From contig JAKQJC010000034.1 in the NCBI GenBank assembly GCA_029561345.1, positions 1 to 64,000 of the forward strand: DNA of 64,000 bases. Reading direction: 5' to 3'. A program made the translations under genes and the position numbers. Below are positions 15,068 through 23,395 of this stretch, piece by piece. This stretch comes from Chloroflexota bacterium (GTDB taxonomy: Bacteria > Chloroflexota > Anaerolineae > Anaerolineales > Anaerolineaceae). Positions within the stretch are counted from its first letter, which is position 1. Every line of letters starts with the position of its first letter. A model generated the notes under the pieces. That model had not been told where the DNA came from and did not search any database. It saw only the letters and a list, made by a program, of their open reading frames with translations.

Positions 15068-16731
15068 AAAAGCCGTGGATTTTTGCCGTCATCGCTCTCC
15101 TGTGCGCCATGTTATCCTGCACTGTTTTTGAAAGCGGCGGCAACACCAGCAGCCTGCTGACTGAGGTGGCTGCGCAAAATGCCAGCACACCAACCGTCAA
15201 GAAGGCAACCCAGGCTCAACCCAAAATCAGCCCCACGCTGACCTCCACCCGGCGCCCAACGCTGACGCGGCTGCCTTCCTCCACCTGGACGGCCCTGCCG
15301 GAACCCCCAACCGTCACGCCGACGGCGGAGCCCAGCGCGACTTCAACCCCTGAACCCAGCCTGACCTTGCCGGCCAAGAGCGGACTGACCCCGCCAACGC
15401 CCACGCTGACCTGGCCTGCTGCGCAGCCTACCGAAACTCTGCCGCCGTTCATCCCGGTGCCGAATATGTATCTTTCTGAAAACGGTCCATGGTTGATTTT
15501 GCCGGCAGATGACGGCCTTTATGCCGTCAACGAGGATGGAACCGGGTTGACCCGCCTGACCACGCAGGCAAATTCAGGACAAATAATCGCCCGCCAGATT
15601 TCACCTGTGGGCGGTTATCTGGCCTATATTTCCGCGAAAGACGCGATGAATTACACCGGCCTGGAACTGCATCTGCTCCATCTGCCCGATCTGACGGATA
15701 CCCGGATCACCAATTTGCAGCCAGACCGAAAATTGAATATGGAGATGGGCTCGCCAGATTTGGAAGCGGCCCGGGCGATCATGGAACACCCGGCGCTGAG
15801 CTGGTCGCCGGATGGGCGCAAACTGGCTTTCATCGGGGCGCAGGACGGCACCAGCGCGGACCTGTACCTGTATTCACTGGCTGACAAGAGCATTAAACGC
15901 CTGACGGACGGCCCCAGCCAGGGATACCAGCCGTGGTTTTCTCCAGATGGAAAATTCATCCTTCACGCGGGGGCCAAGGGCTTCGGCACAGGTGCAGGGT
16001 TTGCCATGACGGGAGTCTATGCGGCGCCTGTTGATGGATCAAAGGTGAAGGATATTTACACGCCGAATAATGGAGATGAAATCTTTGTAGGCTGGGTCAA
16101 TAAAACCACTTTCATGGTTTACACGTGGAATATTCGCTGCGGTTATATGAATTTGCGCACGGTGGATATGGCCACAAAGAAGACGGAAGTGCTGTGGAAG
16201 GACTATTTTGACACCATTGCCTTTGACGAATTGCGCGGCACGGCCATGGTGTCCCTTTCGGCGCAAACAGCGGAATGCAACAAGACTTATGTGAGTCCCG
16301 GCGGCTACTGGATGTATCCAGGGATGGCTGTGGTGCAGGCCTTTGGCGACCCGGTGACCGATTTGACCTGGTCCAGGGTGGCAGATGCCTTTGTGGTGGC
16401 AGCGGCATCCTATGTGAAGGTGATTTATCCGGATGGGAGTACGCAGGATGTGAAAAGCAATTTTGCAACCGCGCCGGTTTTTGTTGGCAGCAAGTCAAAG
16501 GTGGTTGCCTGGGTGGGGGCCCAGGGGGTGCAGGTGGGTGAGCTGAATGCCAGCCAGAAAGTCATCTATCCGGGAGGGGCTGCCAAAGGCATCTGGTCGG
16601 CCAGTGGGAAAACTCTGTTTTTCCTGGGCGGCAGTTCGTTATATGCGGCCTATGCGCCTGATTTTTCTCCGGTTGAACTGCAGACCCCATTTTATTTGAG
16701 CGCAGATCAGCCGGTGTGGATGATGCCATGA
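15064..16731 (+). CDS. Beta-propeller (TolB/WD40-like) lipoprotein
   Basis: The protein has 555 residues. The lipobox AMLSC (Cys at about 19) marks a surface-anchored lipoprotein. A spacer at about 45-135 is almost wholly Pro, Thr, Ser and Leu. Residues 140-555 contain repeated blades such as LSWSPDGRKLAFIGAQDG and QPWFSPDGKFILHAG, as in TolB-type six-blade propellers. It is probably a binding or sensing protein outside the membrane. It overlaps both neighbours by four bases (HAD hydrolase upstream, sugar transferase downstream), so the three form one transcript. The ligand is unknown. Confidence 0.82.
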   Translation: MKKPWIFAVIALLCAMLSCTVFESGGNTSSLLTEVAAQNASTPTVKKATQAQPKISPTLTSTRRPTLTRLPSSTWTALPEPPTVTPTAEPSATSTPEPSLTLPAKSGLTPPTPTLTWPAAQPTETLPPFIPVPNMYLSENGPWLILPADDGLYAVNEDGTGLTRLTTQANSGQIIARQISPVGGYLAYISAKDAMNYTGLELHLLHLPDLTDTRITNLQPDRKLNMEMGSPDLEAARAIMEHPALSWSPDGRKLAFIGAQDGTSADLYLYSLADKSIKRLTDGPSQGYQPWFSPDGKFILHAGAKGFGTGAGFAMTGVYAAPVDGSKVKDIYTPNNGDEIFVGWVNKTTFMVYTWNIRCGYMNLRTVDMATKKTEVLWKDYFDTIAFDELRGTAMVSLSAQTAECNKTYVSPGGYWMYPGMAVVQAFGDPVTDLTWSRVADAFVVAAASYVKVIYPDGSTQDVKSNFATAPVFVGSKSKVVAWVGAQGVQVGELNASQKVIYPGGAAKGIWSASGKTLFFLGGSSLYAAYAPDFSPVELQTPFYLSADQPVWMMP

Positions 16732-17348
16732 GAAAAACGGACGGCATTCCACTCAGCAAGCGGGTGATGGATATCCTGCTCACCCTGCCTGTTGCGGTGG
16801 TGCTGCTGCCGGTGATGGGGGTGGTGGGGCTGCTGGTGCTGCTGGTTGAAGGCCGGCCGGTTTTCTTCAGCCAGGAGAGGCCGGGCTACCGCGGCAAGAT
16901 ATTTCGCATGATCAAATTTCGCACAATGCGCATAGCTGTCGGAGCGGATGGAAAGCCGCTGCCCGATTCGCAGCGCCTTTCAGGATTGGGCCGGTTTTTG
17001 CGCGCCACCAGCCTGGACGAGCTGCCTGAATTGTGGCATGTTTTAAAGGGAGAAATGAGCCTGGTGGGCCCGCGCCCGCTGCTGGTGCAGTACCTGGAGC
17101 GGTATACGCCGGAGCAGGCGCGCCGACATGAGGTTTTGCCGGGGATAACCGGCTGGGCGCAGGTGAATGGGCGGAATGCCATCGGGTGGGAGGAAAAATT
17201 TGCTCTGGATGTGTGGTATGTGGATCACTGGTCATTGGGCCTGGACATCAAAATCCTGTGGATGACCGCGTGGAAAGTGATCAAGAGGGAGGGGGTCAGC
17301 CAGGCAGGGCAGGCCACAGCCGAAGAATTTATGGGGACCAAGAAATAA
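16728..17348 (+). CDS. Bacterial sugar transferase (undecaprenyl-phosphate sugar phosphotransferase)
   Basis: This 206-residue enzyme transfers a sugar-1-phosphate to the lipid carrier, the first step of surface polysaccharide repeat synthesis. A membrane helix at about 17-42 is followed by the family motifs MIKFRTM, TSLDELPELWHVL, GEMSLVGPRPLL and PGITGWAQVNGRN. ATG 16728 overlaps the lipoprotein stop. The upstream GTG at 16716 is also in frame. No other polysaccharide genes are adjacent. It ends at a strong terminator. Confidence 0.93.
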   Translation: MRKTDGIPLSKRVMDILLTLPVAVVLLPVMGVVGLLVLLVEGRPVFFSQERPGYRGKIFRMIKFRTMRIAVGADGKPLPDSQRLSGLGRFLRATSLDELPELWHVLKGEMSLVGPRPLLVQYLERYTPEQARRHEVLPGITGWAQVNGRNAIGWEEKFALDVWYVDHWSLGLDIKILWMTAWKVIKREGVSQAGQATAEEFMGTKK

Positions 17349-17376
17349 AAAAAACCGGAATTTCCGGTTTTTTTTA
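17348..17376 (+). terminator. Intrinsic terminator after the sugar transferase
   Basis: ACCGGAA and TTCCGGT form a tight hairpin flanked by a run of A before and eight T after. Confidence 0.88.
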
Positions 17377-17447
17377 TTTGCGCTGTCAGTAAGAAGAAAA
17401 ATTCACCGGACTTAAATAAGCAGATTAAGACGAATGTCACTTGTGCC

Positions 17448-17495
17448 ATGTTACCGTTCTCATTAAAATAATGAATGTGATGTTAGCGGTAACAC
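17448..17495 (+). promoter_or_regulatory. Operator-like repeats upstream of the LacI regulator
   Basis: TGTTAGCGGTAACA (17481-17494) is a near-perfect palindrome of the LacI/GntR(gluconate) type. A second half-site, TGTTACCG (17449-17456), is the exact inverse of CGGTAACA (17487-17494). Two sites 38 bases apart before a LacI gene suggest autoregulation, perhaps with looping. Confidence 0.6.
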
Positions 17496-17515
17496 CACGA
17501 GGAGATCCAACATTG

Positions 17516-18529
17516 ATGAGCGAAACTCTGGTAACTTTACGCGACGTAGCCCGCAAAGCTGGTGTGTCTCACCAGACTGTTTCACGCGTGATCAACAACA
17601 GCGACCGGGTGGCGCCTGAAACTCGTGAGCGGGTGGAGGCGGCCATCGCTGAACTCGGCTACCACCCCAATATGATTGCCCGTTCCATGGCACGCGGTCA
17701 CTCCAATACGATTGCCTGTATTTTGCCCAACCTCACCGATTACACTTTTGCCTCCATCATGGAAGGGGCGGAGAAGGTGGCACGCAAGAGCGGTTTTTAC
17801 CTGCTCACCGCTTCTGCTTCTGATGAGACCATTTTTTCTGATCTGGTTAAAGATCTGACAGCCGGGTGGCAAATTGGCGGCCTGATGGTAGCCAACCCCT
17901 ATATTGATGGACGTTTCAAGCACATTCCTGAAAACCTGCCTGTGGTGCTGATGGGCGCCTGTCCGCGTGAAATCAATGCCTGTTCCATTTCTCTGGATGA
18001 TGAGATGGGCGGCAAAATGGCGGTAGAACATCTCATTTCATTGGGTCACCGGCGCATTGCCATGGTGACCGGCCCCATGATTGAAGAATGCTCCAACGAC
18101 CGCCTGGGGGGGTATCTTTCCGCCCTCAGTGAGGCGGGAATCGCCTTTGATCCGGCTCTGGTCATCGAAGGCGATTGGAGCGCCACATCGGGCGATCAGG
18201 CAGTGACCAGGTGGCGTGAACAGAACATTGATTTCACCGCTTTATTCGCACAAAATGACCGCATGGCCATTGGCGCCATGCGCAGCCTGCGCCAGGCCGG
18301 GCAGCGCATTCCAGAGGATGTATCTGTGATTGGTTTTGATGATATTCCCCTGGCTTCCTATTTTGATCCGCCGCTGACCACCATGCGCCAGGATCTGGAG
18401 TATATTGGCGGAGAAGCTGCCAAGCTGCTGCTGGAGGTGATTATTGAAAAAGACCCTGCCCGGCAGAGCTGCCAAATTCCAGCTGAACTGGTGGTGCGCG
18501 AATCAACCGGACCCTGCAAATTTCTATAA
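17516..18529 (+). CDS. LacI-family transcriptional regulator
   Basis: The protein has 337 residues. The N-terminal helix-turn-helix and hinge read VTLRDVARKAGVSHQTVSRV and HPNMIARSMARG. The remainder is a periplasmic-binding-protein-like sensor (ACILPNLTDYTF, HRRIAMVTGP, FAQNDRMAIGA, DVSVIGFDDIPLA). The start ATG 17516 has GAGGAG at 17499-17504, and the operator-like palindrome lies just upstream. An in-frame extension to 17441 would cross the operator. It precedes a sugar-transport operon by 121 bases and probably controls it in response to its sugar. Confidence 0.93.
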   Translation: MSETLVTLRDVARKAGVSHQTVSRVINNSDRVAPETRERVEAAIAELGYHPNMIARSMARGHSNTIACILPNLTDYTFASIMEGAEKVARKSGFYLLTASASDETIFSDLVKDLTAGWQIGGLMVANPYIDGRFKHIPENLPVVLMGACPREINACSISLDDEMGGKMAVEHLISLGHRRIAMVTGPMIEECSNDRLGGYLSALSEAGIAFDPALVIEGDWSATSGDQAVTRWREQNIDFTALFAQNDRMAIGAMRSLRQAGQRIPEDVSVIGFDDIPLASYFDPPLTTMRQDLEYIGGEAAKLLLEVIIEKDPARQSCQIPAELVVRESTGPCKFL

Positions 18530-18650
18530 AACAACCGGACATTTATCAAGTAAGGAGGTGAAGACAGCACATCCAATTTTTCATCTTTTACAAGACTGAC
18601 CCAAGAATCGTCCTATTTTAAAAAATTCTAACCTTATCAGGAGAAGTAAG

Positions 18651-20027
18651 ATGAGTCGTAATTCGTTCTGGAAGATTTTTAGTGTGGCTCTGGTAGCCAT
18701 TCTGCTCTTCACCGCCTGTTCCCCCGTCATTCAAACCGTGACCGTTGAAAAAGAGGTCAAGGTTGTGGAAACCAAGGAAGTGAAAGTGGTTGAAACGGTG
18801 GAAGTGAAAGTGGTCGAAACCCAACAGGTGGAAGTGATGAAAGCCGCGGACACCGTGCTTTATAACTCATACAATGGCGATCCCAAGCCCCGTGCTTTCG
18901 ATGAGTCGGTGGTGAGCATGTGGAATGAAGCGCACCCTGAACAGCCGGTTGAACACTCCATCATCGCGCACGAAGATTTCAAGCAGGCCATTCGCGCTTA
19001 TCTGACCGCCGATCCCGCTCCGGATGTGTTAACCTGGTTCGCCGGCAACCGCGCTCGTTTCTTCATCGACAAGGGCCTGGTGATGGATATTTCTGATATG
19101 TGGGCTGCCAATAAATTCAACGAAACCTATGCCCCCGGTTTCCAGGAACTGGCCTCCATTGACGGCAAGCAGTACTTTGTGCCGACCTCCTATTACTGGT
19201 GGGCGATTTACTACCGGCCTTCCCTCTTCAAACAGGCCGGCATTGAAAAAGCCCCCGAAACCTTCGATGAGCTGCTGACCGCCTGCGATAAGCTGAATGC
19301 AGTGGGCGTCACGCCCTTTGCTCTGGGCGACCGCTTTAAATGGCCGACCGCTGCCTGGTTCGATTACCTGAACATGCGCACCAACGGCCCGCAGTTCCAC
19401 ATTGACCTGACCGACCTCAAGGTTCCTTACACCGATCCGAAGGTCAAGAAAGTGTTCGAAAACTGGAAACTGCTGATTGACCACAAGTGCTTCATGGAAG
19501 ATCACGCGGCTTATGACTGGCAGGAAGCCATTGATCCGATGGTGCAGGGCAAGGCTGCCATGTACCTGATGGGCGCCTTCATCACCGACTCCTACCCGGA
19601 TGAGGCCGAAAGCGACCTGGATTTCTTCCGCTTCCCGATTATCGATCCGGCTCTGCCCGTTGGCGAAGATGCCCCGACCGATGGTTACTTCATGGCTGCC
19701 ACAGCTCGCAACAGCGAAGGCGGCAAGGCTTTCCTGGCCTTCCTGGGTTCCAAGGAAGTTCAGCAGAAGGCTTTTAATGAGTTGAACCGCCTGCCCACCC
19801 GCAAGGATGTGGATATCTCGGCTGCTTCCGCCGCCGTTCAAAAAGGCATCGCGCTGATTCAATCTGCGGATTACGTGGCGCAGTTCTATGATCGCGACAC
19901 AACCGCTGCCATGGCTGAAGCCGGCATGGAAGGCTTCATGCGCTTCTGGAGCAATCCGGATGACATTGACGCCATTCTGGCCGACCTGGAAGCCGAACGG
20001 TTGCGCCTGGTTGAAGAAGGCAATTAA
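18651..20027 (+). CDS. Sugar ABC transporter substrate-binding lipoprotein
   Basis: This 458-residue solute-binding protein belongs to the MalE/UgpB-like family. The lipobox is FTAC (Cys at about 23). A spacer at about 28-63 repeats KVVET-type units (VEKEVKVVETKEVKVVET and on), a likely coiled or extended tether. The mature domain binds a carbohydrate, with DVLTWFAGNRARFFIDKGLV and WWAIYYRPSLFKQAGI typical of the family. The ribosome site AGGAG precedes ATG 18651. Two permeases follow in the same direction, but the ATPase is absent, so a shared MsmK/MalK-type ATPase elsewhere is expected. Confidence 0.93.
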   Translation: MSRNSFWKIFSVALVAILLFTACSPVIQTVTVEKEVKVVETKEVKVVETVEVKVVETQQVEVMKAADTVLYNSYNGDPKPRAFDESVVSMWNEAHPEQPVEHSIIAHEDFKQAIRAYLTADPAPDVLTWFAGNRARFFIDKGLVMDISDMWAANKFNETYAPGFQELASIDGKQYFVPTSYYWWAIYYRPSLFKQAGIEKAPETFDELLTACDKLNAVGVTPFALGDRFKWPTAAWFDYLNMRTNGPQFHIDLTDLKVPYTDPKVKKVFENWKLLIDHKCFMEDHAAYDWQEAIDPMVQGKAAMYLMGAFITDSYPDEAESDLDFFRFPIIDPALPVGEDAPTDGYFMAATARNSEGGKAFLAFLGSKEVQQKAFNELNRLPTRKDVDISAASAAVQKGIALIQSADYVAQFYDRDTTAAMAEAGMEGFMRFWSNPDDIDAILADLEAERLRLVEEGN

Positions 20028-20123
20028 TTCCGCCTGATAGTGGGGGCGCGGCAGCCCGCCGCGCCCCCTTTCTCATCCTTTTTATTCACCAACCTCACCC
20101 GTTCTATTTGGGAGGACGCCAGC

Positions 20124-21458
20124 ATGCGCGATCAAACTTGGGATTTTTCCCTCTCCAGCGTTTTTGCGCTGATTTGTGTCGTTATTCTGTTATTTTCTTT
20201 TTTGTTCTTGCCCTGGGGAGGGACGCGTCTGACGGATAATGGCGCCCGCCTGGTTTCCGATGCATTTTCCGGAGCGCCAGGCGCGCGGGAAGTGCCCCTG
20301 CTCTGGCTGGTGCCGCTGATGGGCTCGGTCGCCGTGATTTTTGCCATGTGGGGCGCTCTGACGCCTGAAAGGAGCCGCCTGGCCACATTCATTTCGATTG
20401 GCGCTGGCATTGGCAGCCTGGTTTATTTCATCACCGCCCTGGGCGCGCCTCAGGATCCCAAATTCCCCCTGGGATTGGGTTTCTGGGCGGCGTTTGGCGC
20501 ATCGCTGGGCATGATTGCACAGTTCTTGATGGCCATGCCGCCGGTGGCGGCAGCCTGGGAAGGGTTTGCCGCCGGCACGGGCAAGGTCTTCCGTGTTCCT
20601 CCGGGCCTGGTTCCCTACCTCTTTATTGCGCCGGCCCTGATTCTGTATTTTGTGTGGATTATTGCACCCACCTTCTACACCATCTACCTGAGCATGACCA
20701 ACTGGGATGGAATCACGGACCCGAAGTTCATTGGTCTGGATAACTATATCCGCCTGTTCACCAAGGACCGCACCTTCACCGATTCCCTGTGGAACAACCT
20801 GCGTTGGCTGGTGATCTTCATCACTGTGCCGACCACCCTGGGTTTGGGCATGGCCCTGATTTTCAACCAGGAGATGCGCGGCGGCAAAATATTCAAAGTC
20901 AGTTTCTATTCTCCCCTGGTGTTGTCGCTGCCGGTGATTGGTCTGATCTGGTCGTGGGTGTACAACCCCAGCCTGGGCCTGATCAACTCCTTCCTGACTG
21001 GCATTGGGGTTACTGATCCACCGGGCTGGCTGGGCGACCGGCAGCTGGCCATCTGGTGCGTGATTGCAGCAGCCGTCTGGCGACAGGTGGGCTATGTGAT
21101 GGTGCTTTACCTGGCCGGGTTGAAGAACATTGACCCGCAGCTGGTGGATGCGGCCCGTGTGGATGGAGCCAACCGCTGGAATCTGTTCAAACATGTCATT
21201 TTCCCCCTGCTGGCGCCAGTGACCACCATCATCGCTGTCATCTCGATGATCGACTCCCTGCGCGCCTTTGACCTGGTGGCGATCATGACGCGCGGTGGGC
21301 AAAACACCCAGGTTCTGGCGAATTTCATGTACATTGAAGCTTTCAATAATTACCGCATGGGGTACGGCGGCGCCATTGCTGTGGTGCTGTTCGCCATCAG
21401 CTTGGTGTTCATCGGTTTCTATCTGCGCCAGACGCTCAAAGACGAGCTGGAATATTAG
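20124..21458 (+). CDS. Sugar ABC transporter permease (MalF type) with N-terminal membrane extension
   Basis: The protein has 444 residues. The last 280 form the standard six-helix permease with the coupling-helix motif DAARVDGANRWNLFKHVIFP (about residue 350), which contacts the ATPase. The first 165 residues add about four hydrophobic helices (starting SSVFALICVVILLFSF), which is longer than the family norm of about 290-310. ATG 20124 has GGGAGG at 20110-20115. The longer frame from 20040 is G/C-rich and has no ribosome site. It lies between the binding protein and the second permease. Confidence 0.9.
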   Translation: MRDQTWDFSLSSVFALICVVILLFSFLFLPWGGTRLTDNGARLVSDAFSGAPGAREVPLLWLVPLMGSVAVIFAMWGALTPERSRLATFISIGAGIGSLVYFITALGAPQDPKFPLGLGFWAAFGASLGMIAQFLMAMPPVAAAWEGFAAGTGKVFRVPPGLVPYLFIAPALILYFVWIIAPTFYTIYLSMTNWDGITDPKFIGLDNYIRLFTKDRTFTDSLWNNLRWLVIFITVPTTLGLGMALIFNQEMRGGKIFKVSFYSPLVLSLPVIGLIWSWVYNPSLGLINSFLTGIGVTDPPGWLGDRQLAIWCVIAAAVWRQVGYVMVLYLAGLKNIDPQLVDAARVDGANRWNLFKHVIFPLLAPVTTIIAVISMIDSLRAFDLVAIMTRGGQNTQVLANFMYIEAFNNYRMGYGGAIAVVLFAISLVFIGFYLRQTLKDELEY

Positions 21459-21467
21459 GAGGACGGC

Positions 21468-22328
21468 ATGAGTGTTACCCCTGCAAATCACAAGTTCGCC
21501 ACTCGCACCATAGATGTGGCTGAGTTTTTCAAAATTGTTCTGCTGAGCCTGTTTACCCTGCTGTGGCTAGTGCCGGTTTTCGCGGCTTTCATCACCTCCT
21601 TCCGCACAATGGACGATATCACCCTGCGCGGTTTTTGGAGCTGGCCTGAGGCGCTTTCGGTGACCAATTTTATCAAAGCCTGGGGCGCGGCCAGGGTGGG
21701 CAAATACCTGCTGAACAGCTTTATCATTACGCTCCCTTCGTTGGCTGGAATGATCTTCCTGTCTTCCCTGGCGGCTTATGCCCTGGCCCGTTTCCGCTTC
21801 AAAGGAAACATGCTGGTCTATTTCACCTTTGTGGCCGGCACCATGCTGCCTTTCCAGATTTTGATGCTGCCGGTGTTCCGCCTGACCAACACCCTGGGCC
21901 TGTATGATACCTACGGCGCTCTGATCCTGATTCATACTGCCTTCCAACTGGGATTCTGCACCTTTGTGCTGCGCAATTTTATGCGCACCATCCCGCAGGA
22001 TATCATGGATGCCGCGCGAGTGGACGGCTGCGGCGAATTCCGCATTTACTGGCAGATTGTGCTGCCGCTGACCGTGCCTTCGCTGGCGGCCCTGGCCACC
22101 CTGGAATTCACCTGGGTGTTCAACGATTACCTGTGGGCCATCATTCTGCTGCGTTCTGATGCCCTGCGGCCGGTGACGGCCGGCCTGGCCACCCTGCGCG
22201 GTCAATATAACACCGACTGGCCGGTGATCACGGCTGGCGCACTGCTGGCGACCATCCCGACTCTGTTTGTGTTCGTCTTTTTGCAGCGTTACTTTATCCA
22301 GGGGTTGACCCTGGGCTCGGGCAAGTGA
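21468..22328 (+). CDS. Sugar ABC transporter permease (MalG type)
   Basis: This 286-residue inner-membrane permease has six helices and the coupling motif DAARVDGCGEFRIYWQIVLP near residue 180. It begins nine bases after the first permease, with AGGAGG just upstream, and ends LTLGSGK at a strong terminator. It pairs with the MalF-type protein to form the channel of a carbohydrate importer. Confidence 0.95.
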   Translation: MSVTPANHKFATRTIDVAEFFKIVLLSLFTLLWLVPVFAAFITSFRTMDDITLRGFWSWPEALSVTNFIKAWGAARVGKYLLNSFIITLPSLAGMIFLSSLAAYALARFRFKGNMLVYFTFVAGTMLPFQILMLPVFRLTNTLGLYDTYGALILIHTAFQLGFCTFVLRNFMRTIPQDIMDAARVDGCGEFRIYWQIVLPLTVPSLAALATLEFTWVFNDYLWAIILLRSDALRPVTAGLATLRGQYNTDWPVITAGALLATIPTLFVFVFLQRYFIQGLTLGSGK

Positions 22329-22346
22329 GCCGCAGAGCGAATAAAA

Positions 22347-22382
22347 ACCCGCCCCTGTCAGCAAAATGACAGGGGCGGGTTT
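22347..22382. terminator. Bidirectional terminator
   Basis: ACCCGCCCCTGTCA (22347-22360) pairs perfectly with TGACAGGGGCGGGT (22367-22380) around GCAAAA. It serves the ABC operon and the convergent ferritin-like gene. Confidence 0.92.
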
Positions 22383-22397
22383 GCGTTGCAGGGCCGG

Positions 22398-22898
22398 TTA
22401 CGCGGCAGGAGGGGCGCCGGCAGCCAGGTTTTTGCTGCGTTCAATGGATTGCAGGGCCAGGTAACGTTCGCCAAATTTTTTGACTTTGTCCAGTTCGTTG
22501 TCAAACTGGTCAAAATGTACTTCTTCTTCAGAGACAAGCTGTTCAAAGATCTTCTTGGTGGCTGAATCGGCATTGGCTGAACATTCATTGGCCCAGAGAT
22601 TGTAGTCGCGGATGGAGCCTTCTTCCATGCGGCAGGCCATAGCCAGCATCTCGGACACATCATGGACCGGGGCCACTTCGTTGGAAGCCTTCATGATAAC
22701 CTCGCCTTTGAGGAAGAGGACGCGCTCAGCAAGGAGTTCCACATGGGTCATTTCCTGCATGGCTGTGCGCAGGAAAAGGCCAGAAAGAAGGTCATAGCCC
22801 TGATCATCCAGGTGAAAATGGAAATACATGTACTGATGGACAGCGGACAGTTCATCGGCAACGGCTTTATTTAGCAAAACGATACTCTTTTCATGCAT
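22398..22898 (-). CDS. Bacterioferritin-like di-iron protein
   Basis: This 166-residue four-helix-bundle protein has likely ferroxidase ligands ADELSAVHQY (Glu, about residue 16), EMTHVELLAER (E-x-x-H, about 50) and SEEEVHFDQF (E-x-x-H, about 124). It stores or detoxifies iron in the cytoplasm. An alanine/proline-rich tail ends the protein. A good AGGAGAT-type ribosome site lies before ATG 22898. The leader (22899-22996) contains a hairpin at 22934-22952 flanked by A/T runs on both sides, which could act as an attenuator. The Met that serves as haem ligand in true bacterioferritin is not certain. Confidence 0.85.
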   Translation of the reverse strand: MHEKSIVLLNKAVADELSAVHQYMYFHFHLDDQGYDLLSGLFLRTAMQEMTHVELLAERVLFLKGEVIMKASNEVAPVHDVSEMLAMACRMEEGSIRDYNLWANECSANADSATKKIFEQLVSEEEVHFDQFDNELDKVKKFGERYLALQSIERSKNLAAGAPPAA

Positions 22899-22990
22899 TT
22901 GATCATCTCCTTATAACGCTTAGTAAAAAAGATCGGGCCAGAGATGGACCCGTTTTTCAAAAATGATTCCGCCGTGAGGAAATTGACGGC

Positions 22991-23018
22991 TTGACATATA
23001 GAATATATGTTCTATAAT
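22991..23018 (+). promoter_or_regulatory. Consensus promoter with a 20-base dyad in its spacer
   Basis: TTGACA (22991-22996) and TATAAT (23013-23018) are both perfect and 16 bases apart. The spacer and -10 form a dyad TATAGAA-N6-TTCTATA (22997-23016), which looks like a repressor site. It points right, towards a gene encoded on the opposite strand, so the product is unclear. Confidence 0.6.
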
Positions 23019-23033
23019 AGAAATAGATCCGCA

Positions 23034-23345
23034 TCAATCGGAACCGGTGTCATCATCCGCGCCGCCGCCAGGGCGAATGACACGCAGCAAACCTTTGCGC
23101 ACACCCCACGATATGAGCAGCGCGATGACACCCAGCACCACCAGGCCATCACCCAGCAGGCGGTTATAAAACCAGATGACCGCCCCCGCCACCATCAGAG
23201 CGATGCCGGGCAGGTAGTAAAGAAACTTAAAGGACACTTTGACGTTGGTCCGGAAGCGGGCCAGCAGCAGCCGCAAAATGCGGTAAGAAAAGTAGATCAG
23301 CACACCGAGTGCTGAAAAAAACATCATCCCAAGAATGAAATCCAT
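23034..23345 (-). CDS. Small two-helix membrane protein of unknown function
   Basis: A protein of 103 residues starting MDFILGMMFF. Hydrophobic segments lie at about 4-25 and 40-60, with a third at about 65-85. The protein ends in a Gly/Asp-rich tail (GGGADDDTGSD). ATG 23345 has a weak GAG upstream. An alternative ATG at 23360 adds five residues. I do not recognise a family. It is divergent from the coiled-coil gene at 23396, and a strong promoter at 22991 would produce antisense RNA to it. Confidence 0.55.
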   Translation of the reverse strand: MDFILGMMFFSALGVLIYFSYRILRLLLARFRTNVKVSFKFLYYLPGIALMVAGAVIWFYNRLLGDGLVVLGVIALLISWGVRKGLLRVIRPGGGADDDTGSD

Positions 23346-23395
23346 GTACTCAGTATACATGATTTTCTGGCTAACAGTCAAATTACGTTGAAAAA

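Noticed and set aside
20190-21491. 433-codon minus-strand frame
   Set aside because: Antisense to two clear permease genes, rich in His, Gln and Arg.
22997-23016. Dyad as a LexA (SOS) box
   Set aside because: The centre GAAT-N4-GTTC differs from GAAC-N4-GTTC, and the neighbouring genes are not DNA repair genes.
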